Notes under the pieces: generated by a model
Seen by the model: the letters and a program-made list of their open reading frames with translations, nothing else
The model's database searches: none
What the model was told of the DNA's origin: nothing
Shown here: piece by piece, positions 16,689-24,770 of the stretch
Numbering within the stretch: the stretch's first letter is position 1
Layout of the letters: every line of letters begins with the position of its first letter
Made by a program: the position numbers and the translations under genes
Assembly (NCBI GenBank): GCA_050744865.1
Contig: JBOGHW010000062.1
Coordinates: 1 to 64,000 of the forward strand
Direction of reading: 5' to 3'
DNA length: 64,000 nt
Origin: JAKACA01 sp050744865
GTDB taxonomy: Bacteria; Actinomycetota; Acidimicrobiia; Acidimicrobiales; Bog-793

Positions 16689-18687
16689 GACGACGCTCAC
16701 CGAGCGGCTGCTCTATGCCGCTCGCGTAATCGACACCGTTGGCAGCGTCGACGAAGGCACGACGCAGACGGACTCGTTGGCGCTGGAGCGCCAACGTGGC
16801 ATCACTATCAAGGCGGCGGTAGCCTCGTTCGCGATAGGCGGCGTCAACGTCAATCTGATCGACACGCCTGGTCACCCCGACTTCATAGCCGAGGTGGAAC
16901 GGGTGCTCGGAGTGCTGGATGGCGCCCTTCTCGTCGTGTCGGGAGTCGAGGGCGTCCAGCCTCAGACACGGCTGCTGATGCGAGCGCTCCAGAGGCTCGG
17001 CGTGCCGACGCTGATCCTCGTCAACAAGATCGACCGGACGGGCGCCGACGTCGAGCGCGTCCTGGCGGCCATATCGAAGCGCTTGACTCCTTCGATAGTG
17101 CCCCTTGGCCGTGTGCGGGGAGTCGGTACCCCTGCGGCCCAGTTCGTGCCGTCCGCGCCTTGGGATGCCGAGTTTGTAGACCGCCTTGCAGCAAGGCTGG
17201 CGGAGTCGGACGAGACAACGCTGGCCGCCTACTTGGGCAGCGGAGCCACGCCGACTTACCGCCGGCTGCGCAAGCAGCTGGCCGCCCAGACGCACCGGGC
17301 GGTGGTCCACCCGGTCTTCTTCGGTTCGGCCCTCACCGGAGCCGGAGTCGACTCGCTCATGGCCGGCATCGCTGAGTTGCTGCCCGTCGCCGACGGTGAC
17401 GCCGAGGGACCTGTCTCTGGCTCGGTCTTCAAGATCGACCGCGGCCTGGCCGGAGAGAAGATCGCCTACGTGCGTATGTTCTCAGGAACGGTCCGAGTGC
17501 GAGACAGCCTGGGCGTCGGGGCAGAAGCCATTGACAAGGTCAGCGCTGTCAGCGTGTTCGACTGCGGAGCGCTTCGACCGACAGATCGTCTCGGCGCCGG
17601 CGAGATCGGGAAGCTCTGGGGCCTCAAAAGGGTGCGGATCGGAGACGCCTTGGTGGCGCAGCGCCGGTACGAGGGGTATCCAGGCGCAACGCCCGCCAGG
17701 CAGTCGGCGGCCAATGCGTCGACCCAGCACTTCGCGCCGCCCACGCTGGCGACTGTGGTCGTACCGGACCAACCAGAGGACAGGATCCGGCTCCACACCG
17801 CCCTGGTGCAACTCGCCGAGCAGGACCCACTCATCGGCGTTCGCCAAGACGATGCCAGGAGCGAGATCTCGGTGTCGTTGTACGGGGAGGTGCAAAAAGA
17901 GGTCATCCAAACGACACTGGCGACCGACTACGGGATCGGCGTCAGCTTCCGCGAAGTGACCCCGATCTACGTCGAACGTCCGATCGGCACCGGCGAGGCC
18001 GTCGAGATCCTGCACGGCGAGTCCAACCCGTTCGCGGCCACCGTCGGGCTGCGCGTCGAGCGCGCCGTGGAGGACTCGGGCGTCGAGTTCCGTCTGGAGA
18101 TCGACACTCGCACCATCCCGCTCTACATCTACAAGACGCTCGCCAACTTCACCGAGCACATCGAGCGCTACGTCCGCCTCACAATGCAAGAGGGCTTGTT
18201 CGGTTGGCAGGTCACCGATTGCCTCGTGACGATGACTCGTTGTGCCTACAGCGTCGCCGACGGCCCTCCCTCGAGGCGAGGCCCGACCAGCACTCCGGCA
18301 GACTTCCGGCACATCACGCCCCTCGTCCTCATGCAGGCCATCCAACAGGCCGGGACAGTCGTCTGTGAGCCTATGCTTCGGGTCGGCCTCGAGATCCCGG
18401 CCGACAGCGTCCGGACGACAACGTCGGCCTTGGCGCGGGCCGGCGCCGTGGTTCACTCGTCGTCGCTGCTGGGCGATCTCTCGTCTATCGAGGCCACTCT
18501 GCCGGCAGCACGCACGGCCGAATTGCAAACCCTGCTGCCCGAGATCACGAGCGGCGAGGGTGTCCTCGAGACTCGCTTCGCCGGCTATAGGCCAGTTGCG
18601 GGCCGACCGCCCGAGTGTAGGCGCTTGACCGTCGACCCCCTCAATCGGCAGGAGTACTTGGCAGGCGTCGGCCGACGCCCAGTGTGA
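16636..18687 (+). CDS. Tet(M)/Otr(A)-like ribosomal protection GTPase
   Basis: A 683-residue EF-G-like translational GTPase. G-motifs are AHVDAGKTT (residues 11-19), the switch I segment RQRGITIKAA, DTPGHPDF and NKIDRTGAD. Domains II-V follow, with the region CAYSVADGPPSRRGPTSTPA then DFRHITPLVLMQAIQQAG that corresponds to the domain IV loops which displace tetracycline. EF-G proper is longer and has a different domain IV. The start is TTG 16636, with GGAGGG 8 nt upstream. It probably frees ribosomes from tetracyclines or a related ligand; the chromosomal context suggests an intrinsic gene. The substrate is not proven. Confidence 0.88.
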   Translation: MARKTLNLGILAHVDAGKTTLTERLLYAARVIDTVGSVDEGTTQTDSLALERQRGITIKAAVASFAIGGVNVNLIDTPGHPDFIAEVERVLGVLDGALLVVSGVEGVQPQTRLLMRALQRLGVPTLILVNKIDRTGADVERVLAAISKRLTPSIVPLGRVRGVGTPAAQFVPSAPWDAEFVDRLAARLAESDETTLAAYLGSGATPTYRRLRKQLAAQTHRAVVHPVFFGSALTGAGVDSLMAGIAELLPVADGDAEGPVSGSVFKIDRGLAGEKIAYVRMFSGTVRVRDSLGVGAEAIDKVSAVSVFDCGALRPTDRLGAGEIGKLWGLKRVRIGDALVAQRRYEGYPGATPARQSAANASTQHFAPPTLATVVVPDQPEDRIRLHTALVQLAEQDPLIGVRQDDARSEISVSLYGEVQKEVIQTTLATDYGIGVSFREVTPIYVERPIGTGEAVEILHGESNPFAATVGLRVERAVEDSGVEFRLEIDTRTIPLYIYKTLANFTEHIERYVRLTMQEGLFGWQVTDCLVTMTRCAYSVADGPPSRRGPTSTPADFRHITPLVLMQAIQQAGTVVCEPMLRVGLEIPADSVRTTTSALARAGAVVHSSSLLGDLSSIEATLPAARTAELQTLLPEITSGEGVLETRFAGYRPVAGRPPECRRLTVDPLNRQEYLAGVGRRPV

Positions 18688-18753
18688 GCCCGTGCCGATC
18701 TTGCGCTCCGCGAGCCTTCCTCGCGGTTGCTCGCCCGCGCCACGCTTCGCCGG

Positions 18754-18954
18754 CTAGCCGTGCGCACCTTCGGCGAAGGCGAGAGCCCACACTGCGGCGG
18801 CGCCTGACACCCGCTGCTCGGCGTGCCGCAGACGTTCGACGAACTCGCCCCGCGGGTTCTCGATAACCTGCTCCACAACAACCTGATAGTTGGCGGCGGC
18901 GTCGCGGAGCTCTTGCTGGGCGGCTCGGGCCTGGTCTGAGAGATGGTCCTCCAT
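18754..18954 (-). CDS. Small hypothetical protein, helical
   Basis: A 66-residue protein from ATG 18954 (MEDHLSDQARAAQQELRDAA) with a predicted long amphipathic helix, including QVVVEQVIENPRGEFVERLR. No signal peptide or membrane segment is seen. It is convergent with the ribosomal protection gene and about 50 bases beyond chrA. I do not recognise a family. The longer upstream open frame overlaps the chrA end and is not supported. Confidence 0.5.
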   Translation of the reverse strand: MEDHLSDQARAAQQELRDAAANYQVVVEQVIENPRGEFVERLRHAEQRVSGAAAVWALAFAEGAHG

Positions 18955-19004
18955 GGCAGACCAACATAGGTTGAAACGCCTTCTAACCGGCGGCGGCCGA
19001 GTCG

Positions 19005-20204
19005 TCATACAGGAACGCCCGAGACAGCCAGCAGCACGCCAAGCGCTCCGGCAAGCAGGAGGGTGCTGACGACCCCACGCCGAGCGACGACAAGCCAGAG
19101 CAGCGAACCACCGAGAACCGGGATTTGCCACAGATGTTGGAACGAAAGTCCGAGCGGGATCGCCGCTCCCGCGATGGCGCCGATGACCGCAGGGCCGGCT
19201 CCCGAAAAGAAGGCGGAGACGGAGCGGTTCCCTCGGATGCGGTCAAAGCGAGGCCCACCGAGTATCACGAACAGGAATGACGGGGAGAACGCCACGAATG
19301 CCGCCACCAGCCCACCTCCCAGCCCGGCGGCGGCATAGCCGACGACGGCAACCGTCTGCACTACCGGCCCCGGCGTTACCTGCCCGAGGGCAACGGCGTC
19401 GAGAAATTGGCTGGCGGTCAGCCAGTGGTACGTAACCACTGCGTCGTGCTGCATGAGGGGGATGATCACAAACCCTCCCCCGTAGGAGAGCGCTCCCACC
19501 TTGAAAGCCACCCAGGCAACTGCACCCAGCCCACCGGCGATCCCACCAGCAGCTAGGGCGTGGCCCCCCACAGCGGGAAGCGTGCCCCGCAGTGAATTCG
19601 ACGGGGCCGGCCGATCCCGGCGCCTGAGGGCGACTTCCACCAGGCCGCACACGAGCAGCACCCCTACCAGATACTGGCCGGCCAGAGCAGCCGCCGAGCC
19701 GCCGGCGAGGGCGTAGAGCAACCAGCGTGCGTGCTGGCCTCGCCGGCGACCAATGCGTTTCCAACTGGCCGGCAGGAGAGCCCGCGCGGCGTTGACTGCC
19801 ACGGCCGGTACAGCCGCACCTGCGCCGGCAGCCAGCCCGAGGATCCAGGCGGGGGGATGGCTCGCCAAGAAGACGGCCGAGAGCCCGAGGATGAGCACCA
19901 GGCCCGGCACGATGAAACACAGCCCGCCGACCACCGCACCGGCGGTCTTGCGGAGCCGCCAGGCGCAGAAGATCGCCAGCTGGGTCGACGCCGGACCGGG
20001 CAGCAGAGAGGTGGCGGCGATACCGTCTTCGAAGTCTCCAGCCGGCATCCAATGTCGCTCCTCGACGCAGAGACGGCGCAGCAGGATGATGTGGGTCGGC
20101 GGGCCGCCGAACCCGATGCAGCCGATGCGCGTCCACTCCCGGGCAATCGTTGCAAGCGACACCTTTTGAGTGGGTGACGCCTCCGTTGCGTCCGGGCTGA
20201 TCAC
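19005..20204 (-). CDS. chrA: Chromate transporter ChrA
   Basis: A 399-residue CHR-family protein with two homologous halves. The N-terminal half carries GCIGFGGPPTHIILLRR and ATSLLPGPASTQLAIFCAW, the C-terminal half FKVGALSYGGGFVIIPLMQ and ALGQVTPGPVVQTVAVVGY. This is the duplicated long-chain form. It is thought to export chromate by proton or sulfate coupling. It lies three bases beyond the stop of the methyltransferase upstream, so they may be co-transcribed. No chrB or chrR gene is adjacent. Confidence 0.92.
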   Translation of the reverse strand: MISPDATEASPTQKVSLATIAREWTRIGCIGFGGPPTHIILLRRLCVEERHWMPAGDFEDGIAATSLLPGPASTQLAIFCAWRLRKTAGAVVGGLCFIVPGLVLILGLSAVFLASHPPAWILGLAAGAGAAVPAVAVNAARALLPASWKRIGRRRGQHARWLLYALAGGSAAALAGQYLVGVLLVCGLVEVALRRRDRPAPSNSLRGTLPAVGGHALAAGGIAGGLGAVAWVAFKVGALSYGGGFVIIPLMQHDAVVTYHWLTASQFLDAVALGQVTPGPVVQTVAVVGYAAAGLGGGLVAAFVAFSPSFLFVILGGPRFDRIRGNRSVSAFFSGAGPAVIGAIAGAAIPLGLSFQHLWQIPVLGGSLLWLVVARRGVVSTLLLAGALGVLLAVSGVPV

Positions 20205-20207
20205 GGC

Positions 20208-20789
20208 CTACTGCTCCTCAGGGCTCTCGGCCGGCTTGTGCGCGATGAACCTCAAGATGTCGTCGACGAACAGCACGACCCGCTCGTAACCGAGCGTTTG
20301 CAGCCTTATGAGCAAAGACGCCGGGTCGATCGGGTTGTACGTGTCCCCCTCGTGGAAGTGATGCAGCGAGTCGCTCGCCAGGCTGTCCGAGCCAAACAGG
20401 GCTCCACCCGGCTTCAGCACTCTGAGAGCTTCGGCGAGGAGCGCGTCCTGGCCAGCCCGCGTGGGCACGTGGTGGAGCATCGTGAAGCACCCGACCGAGT
20501 CGAACGATCCGGCCGGGCATCCGAGGTCGGTCGCGTCACCGACGCGGACCTTGACATTCGTGTCCTCGTAGCGCGCCGCCAGCTTAGCCGCTGCCTCCGG
20601 ATCAACCTCGACTGCGAGGAGTCGCTTGACCCGGTGCGCTAGCCATTCCGTAGCCGCTCCCGGTCCTGGGCCGATCTCGAGCATGTCGTCGCCAAGGTCG
20701 GCCAGGCCCGTCAGGGACGGCAGAACCTCCTCTTGGATGTACGACGCCCACTTCGGGCTCGGGCATAGCTGTGCGTGATTCTCGTTCAT
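20208..20789 (-). CDS. Class I SAM-dependent methyltransferase
   Basis: A 193-residue methyltransferase. Motif I is MLEIGPGPGAATEWL near residue 37, followed by LLAVEVDPEAAAKLA, VGDATDLGCPAGSFDSVGCF and ALRVLKPGGALFGSD. ATG at 20789 is preferred because GTGAGGCAG with an AGG core precedes it; GTG at 20798 adds three residues. It precedes chrA by three bases. The substrate is unknown. Confidence 0.85.
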   Translation of the reverse strand: MNENHAQLCPSPKWASYIQEEVLPSLTGLADLGDDMLEIGPGPGAATEWLAHRVKRLLAVEVDPEAAAKLAARYEDTNVKVRVGDATDLGCPAGSFDSVGCFTMLHHVPTRAGQDALLAEALRVLKPGGALFGSDSLASDSLHHFHEGDTYNPIDPASLLIRLQTLGYERVVLFVDDILRFIAHKPAESPEEQ

Positions 20790-20844
20790 CTGCCTCACGG
20801 TACGGACTGTCCCGGTCCATGCCTAGGCCGTAGACTGCCAATCG

Positions 20845-21618
20845 ATGTCGCAGGACGGACAATGTCCGGTGCCCCCCACCGACCCGACGGTAGGCGTCGC
20901 CGTGGTCACATTCCCGATGCCTGATGGGCTCGTGTTCGATTGGCATACGCACGATGATCATCAACTCGCATGGGCGGCAAGCGGCGTCCTCACAGTCAGG
21001 AGCGAGACTGCGGCTTGGGTGCTGCCGCCGACACGAGCGCTTTGGATCCCGGCAGGCATACCTCACGAGACGCTTTCAGCCGGCGCCACCACCATGCGGG
21101 CCGCCTACATCACGCCGTCCCTATGCCCGATCGACTGGGCGGAGTGCACACCGGTGGCGGCGAGCCCGCTGATGGCCGAGCTGATCGGCTACCTCGAGGA
21201 CGAGCAGCTTGGTGCCTCCAGCCGCGCTCATGGCGAGTCTCTACTCGCAGATCTGCTAGCACCGGTGCCGACGACGACCATCGACGTCCGGATGCCGACC
21301 GAGGAGCGGGCCAGACAAGTGGCTGAAGCTCTCGAAGGCGACCCAACCGACGGTCGGACGCTCGCCGAGTGGGGCTGTGACGTCGGCGCCAGCGAACGAA
21401 CATTGGCGCGGGCCTTCCTTGCCGACACCGGTCTCCCGTTCGGTCGTTGGCGTGCGCTCTTGCGCCTCCGGGTCTCCATAGGTGCGCTTGCCGCCGGGAA
21501 GCCGGTGGGCAACGTGGCACGGCAGGTTGGCTACGAGTCAACAAGCGCCTTCGTGGCAGCTTTTCGGCGCGAGACAGGCATGACGCCGGCTACTTACTTC
21601 CGCAACGCATCCGACTAG
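20845..21618 (+). CDS. AraC-family transcriptional regulator
   Basis: A 257-residue regulator. The N-terminal cupin part (HTHDDHQLAWAASGVLTV, about residues 34-51, then LWIPAGIPHET) binds an effector. The C-terminal double helix-turn-helix includes LAEWGCDVGASERTLARAF and GNVARQVGYESTSAFVAAFR followed by GMTPATYFR. It is divergent from the methyltransferase-chrA pair with only about 55 bases between, so it could control that pair or itself; no operator was recognised. Confidence 0.92.
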   Translation: MSQDGQCPVPPTDPTVGVAVVTFPMPDGLVFDWHTHDDHQLAWAASGVLTVRSETAAWVLPPTRALWIPAGIPHETLSAGATTMRAAYITPSLCPIDWAECTPVAASPLMAELIGYLEDEQLGASSRAHGESLLADLLAPVPTTTIDVRMPTEERARQVAEALEGDPTDGRTLAEWGCDVGASERTLARAFLADTGLPFGRWRALLRLRVSIGALAAGKPVGNVARQVGYESTSAFVAAFRRETGMTPATYFRNASD

Positions 21619-21660
21619 TCGTGCAGGCGGTTCGGCGGGGAGGTCGAGTCGCTTTGGCGC

Positions 21661-22899
21661 CTACCAGGCGACGGCGTCCCCGGGTTCGAGGACGGGAGCC
21701 GCCGAGTCGACCGTCTCGGGGTACTTCAGCCCGCAACCGGTGTTGAGGACCACCGTCCGATCGGCAGCACCGATCCACCCTTCGTTGCGCAGACGGCGCA
21801 CTGCCGATATACAAGCAGCGCCTTCGGGACAGATGAAGAGACCTTCGAGGCGGCCGCACAGCTTCTGGTCGGCGAGGATGCGCTCGTCATCGACGGCGAC
21901 AGCCGTTCCCGACGTCGAGTAGAGGGCGTCGAGGACGAGGAAGTCGCCGAGCGCCTTGGGAACATTGATGCCGAAGGCGACTGTGTGCGGGCTCTCCCAA
22001 GGCTCGCTCACGGCCTCACCCGCTTCGAAGGCGCGCACGATCGGAGCGCAACCGGTTGCTTGCACAGCCACCAGGCGGGGAAGCTTGCCCTCGATCCACC
22101 CGAGCTCGATCAGCTCGAGCATCGCCTTGTGGATGCCGATCAGACCGACCCCGCCGCCGGTCGGATAGACGATGACCTCGGGTGCCTCCCAGCTGAGTTG
22201 CTCGGCTATCTCGTATCCCATTGTCTTCTTGCCTTCGATGCGGTAGGGCTCCTTCAGCGTCGAAGCGTCGTAGACGCCGCTGCGGGCGATCCCTGACGCC
22301 ACGATGCGCCCGGCATCGCCGATGTGGCCGCGCACGAGGCTGAGGTCGGCCCCGGCGACCGCACACTCGGCTCGCGTGATCAAAGGGGCGTCGACCGGCA
22401 TGATGACATGGCTCCGCAGGCCGGCGCGAGCCGCGTAGAGGGCCCAGGCGGCGCCGGCGTTGCCGTTGGTGGGCATGGCGAGCTCCGTCACGCCGAGCTC
22501 GCGGGCACGGGCGACACCGACGGCAGCGCCTCTCGCCTTGAACGACCCCGTCGGCAGGAGCCCTTCGTCCTTGATCCATAGATCGTTCAGGCCCACCTCG
22601 GCTCCGAGCCGAGGGGCCGGCAGCAGCGGCGTCATGCCCTCCCCGAGAGTCACGACGTTGCGCTCGTCACGGACGGGAAGTACCTCGTGGTAGCGCCAGA
22701 GCGAAGGCACCCTCGCCGCCACGTCCGACTTCGTCATCGCCCGTGCCGCCTGGGCGAGGTCGTAGCGGGCAAGCAGTGGGGAGCCGCAGTCGCAGAGGTT
22801 CGTCACGACGTCGGGATCGCGAGTGGCCGCGCATCGCGGGCACTCGAGGTGCTGCAGGAACGAGAAGCTCAACTCGCGTCCTTTCCGGAACAGGAGCAT
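21661..22899 (-). CDS. thrC: Threonine synthase
   Basis: A 412-residue PLP enzyme converting O-phosphohomoserine to threonine. The start is ATG 22899, because upstream sequence in the same frame has no family similarity. An N-terminal zinc-ribbon-like part CPRC...CDCG precedes the fold, as in the longer archaeal/actinobacterial form. The PLP lysine lies in LLPTGSFKARGAAVGVAR, and the phosphate loop in VIVYPTGGGVGLIG. A diaminopropionate ammonia-lyase or related beta-family enzyme is less likely. It stands apart from hom and thrB genes. Confidence 0.88.
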   Translation of the reverse strand: MLLFRKGRELSFSFLQHLECPRCAATRDPDVVTNLCDCGSPLLARYDLAQAARAMTKSDVAARVPSLWRYHEVLPVRDERNVVTLGEGMTPLLPAPRLGAEVGLNDLWIKDEGLLPTGSFKARGAAVGVARARELGVTELAMPTNGNAGAAWALYAARAGLRSHVIMPVDAPLITRAECAVAGADLSLVRGHIGDAGRIVASGIARSGVYDASTLKEPYRIEGKKTMGYEIAEQLSWEAPEVIVYPTGGGVGLIGIHKAMLELIELGWIEGKLPRLVAVQATGCAPIVRAFEAGEAVSEPWESPHTVAFGINVPKALGDFLVLDALYSTSGTAVAVDDERILADQKLCGRLEGLFICPEGAACISAVRRLRNEGWIGAADRTVVLNTGCGLKYPETVDSAAPVLEPGDAVAW

Positions 22900-23118
22900 G
22901 GCCTGCCGGTATTCGCCCACGATCGCGCACAATCGAGAGAATGCCGGCAGCCATCTCCGCGCAGATGGTCGATAGCAATTTATTCGGTGGCGGGCCAAGC
23001 CGTACGCGCGGGCCACGTGTCGGAAGAAGGCGTCGTCGCTTCACCCAGGCGATCTGAGCGGGCAGCTCGGCGATCCGGCAGGCGCAGTGCCCGGCGCAGT
23101 GCTCGGCGGGGTGTACAT

Positions 23119-23901
23119 CTATCCCGTCGCCCGGCGGCCGACGATGTGGAACAGGCGGGCTAACTGCCGGTAGGGATCCTGGTTGCCTGCCAGCAGCTCG
23201 ACCTCGGCGACGCCGAGCAGCTCGTCGTCCTGCAACGGATGCCCGGCGAGGTCGAGCCAGTCGGAGAACAGCCAGACCCCATACCAAGCCTCCGCCCCAC
23301 AGGCGTGCTGACCGAGTAGCTGAGACAGCTCCTCGACTGTGTCTGCTCGTGTGTCCATCCCGAGCACCCCCCGCTCCTGGCGCGCCTCGAAGCTACGAAC
23401 AGCATCCGGCCAGCGGCGCTCCATGGCCGGGCGGACTGCCATGGCACGGGCATTCAGCGCGAGGAGCGAGACGACGCCGCCGGGCGCGGCGCACGCGCAC
23501 AACGAAGCAACAAGCAGCGCAGGGTCGGCCAGGTACATGAGCACCCCGTGGCAGAGCACTGCCTCGACCCGGCGCCCCTCGGTCAGCGCGGCGGCATCCT
23601 GTCCCCTGCCTTCGAGCAACGACACCCGCCGGCGCACCTCAGACGGCTCTTTCGCCAATAGCTCACGCGCCTTGCCGAGCATGGCCGGCGACGAGTCGAG
23701 CAGGGTTACGTCGTAGCCGGCGCGTGCAAGCGGCCGCGATTGATGCCCTGCGCCACCGCCGACGTCGAGGACTGTCGCAGGTGGTGGCGGTAGATGCTTG
23801 AGGAGCTGCTGGTGAACTACATAGGTCCGCACCCGTCCCTTGACCGTCGCGTAGGCACCCTCCACGAATGGATCAGCGAGTGCAGCCCACACATCGTCCA
23901 T
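23119..23901 (-). CDS. SAM-dependent methyltransferase
   Basis: A 260-residue class I methyltransferase. Motif I is TVLDVGGGAGHQSRPLARAG near residue 44, then VTLLDSSPAMLGKARELL, VEAVLCHGVLMYLADPALLV and APGGVVSLLALNARAMAVRP. The last words and length resemble CmoM/SmtA-like tRNA wobble-uridine methyltransferases, but cmoA/cmoB-type genes are not present here, so the substrate is open. Confidence 0.82.
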   Translation of the reverse strand: MDDVWAALADPFVEGAYATVKGRVRTYVVHQQLLKHLPPPPATVLDVGGGAGHQSRPLARAGYDVTLLDSSPAMLGKARELLAKEPSEVRRRVSLLEGRGQDAAALTEGRRVEAVLCHGVLMYLADPALLVASLCACAAPGGVVSLLALNARAMAVRPAMERRWPDAVRSFEARQERGVLGMDTRADTVEELSQLLGQHACGAEAWYGVWLFSDWLDLAGHPLQDDELLGVAEVELLAGNQDPYRQLARLFHIVGRRATG

Positions 23902-23992
23902 GGTGCTCAGCGTGCATCAGAATCCAAACGACGTCTAGCCCGGCTGGTCGTGGCCGTTCGCAGTCTCCGGCACGCCAACCGCGGCCTCGTCG

Positions 23993-24646
23993 TCAGGAGC
24001 GGTCCTCGCCTTCTCGTGCCTGGCGCTCTATCCCTTCGAGGAGGTAGCGCAGGCCCTCGGCGAACTGCCGGGGCGTCGTGTGGGCGGCGAGCAGGTTGGC
24101 GAGCCCGTCGCTTGCTTCGTCGATGGGCACCCAGCCGGAACGAGACGCTTCAAGTGCGGCAAAGCCAATGGTGTAGGTCTGGATGGCGGCGTAAGCCCGT
24201 CGGGCTCCCTCCTCGCCGCCAGTAGCATCTCGAAGGACGCTCATCATGGCGTTCATGCGAGCCACGGCCGACCGAGACACCACCGGGTGTTGCAGGTACA
24301 CGTGGAGTGCTGCGGGCTGGGTAACGAGGAAGCGCCGGAACTTCTCCGCAGCCTCCGCGACCCACTCCCGCCAGTCCTCCTGCGACGGGGGGCGCCACGC
24401 CCTGGCAAGCAGTCGATCCACGACCTCGTCGAGGAGGTCGTCCTTGTCCCGCACGTGGCGGTAGAGCGACATCGGGGCCACGCCCAGTTCGGCGGCCAGG
24501 CTGCGAATGCTCATCTCTTCGTAGCCGCCCGCCCTGACGACTCGGGTCGCGGCATCGACCACCTGCCGCCGGGAGATGCTGCCCCAAGGCACGCGACGCG
24601 CGCCCGGCGGCCCGCTGGACTTTGGCGCCTCCGATGCGGCCATCAC
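23993..24646 (-). CDS. TetR-family transcriptional regulator
   Basis: A 217-residue repressor. The helix-turn-helix spans about residues 28-70: VVDAATRVVRAGGYEEMSIR then SLAAELGVAPMSLYRHVRDK. The C-terminal part is of the TetR_C_11-like type. It is divergent from the ClC gene. Two 16-bp palindromes lie just outside its start (24663-24706) and are good candidates for its operators, so it probably represses itself and the ClC gene. Confidence 0.92.
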   Translation of the reverse strand: MMAASEAPKSSGPPGARRVPWGSISRRQVVDAATRVVRAGGYEEMSIRSLAAELGVAPMSLYRHVRDKDDLLDEVVDRLLARAWRPPSQEDWREWVAEAAEKFRRFLVTQPAALHVYLQHPVVSRSAVARMNAMMSVLRDATGGEEGARRAYAAIQTYTIGFAALEASRSGWVPIDEASDGLANLLAAHTTPRQFAEGLRYLLEGIERQAREGEDRS

Positions 24647-24662
24647 CTCATGCTAGCCGAGT

Positions 24663-24706
24663 TGCGTACGCGTACGTAAATCTGGTATGTTGCGTACGGA
24701 TACGCA
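24663..24706. promoter_or_regulatory. Two palindromic TetR-type operators in the TetR-ClC intergenic region
   Basis: TGCGTACGCGTACGTA (24663-24678) and TGCGTACGGATACGCA (24691-24706) are two copies of one 16-bp palindromic site, 28 bp apart, with 5/6 and 6/6 arm pairs. They sit between the divergent tetR and ClC genes, 17-60 bases from the TetR start. The arms match the GTACG-type half-sites common for TetR regulators. The TATGTT word between them could be a -10. Confidence 0.82.
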
Positions 24707-24770
24707 TATCTGAGGGACCGGTCCCCGGTCACGAAGGAGTGGCTACGGTGCTGACGCGAGACGTGACACG

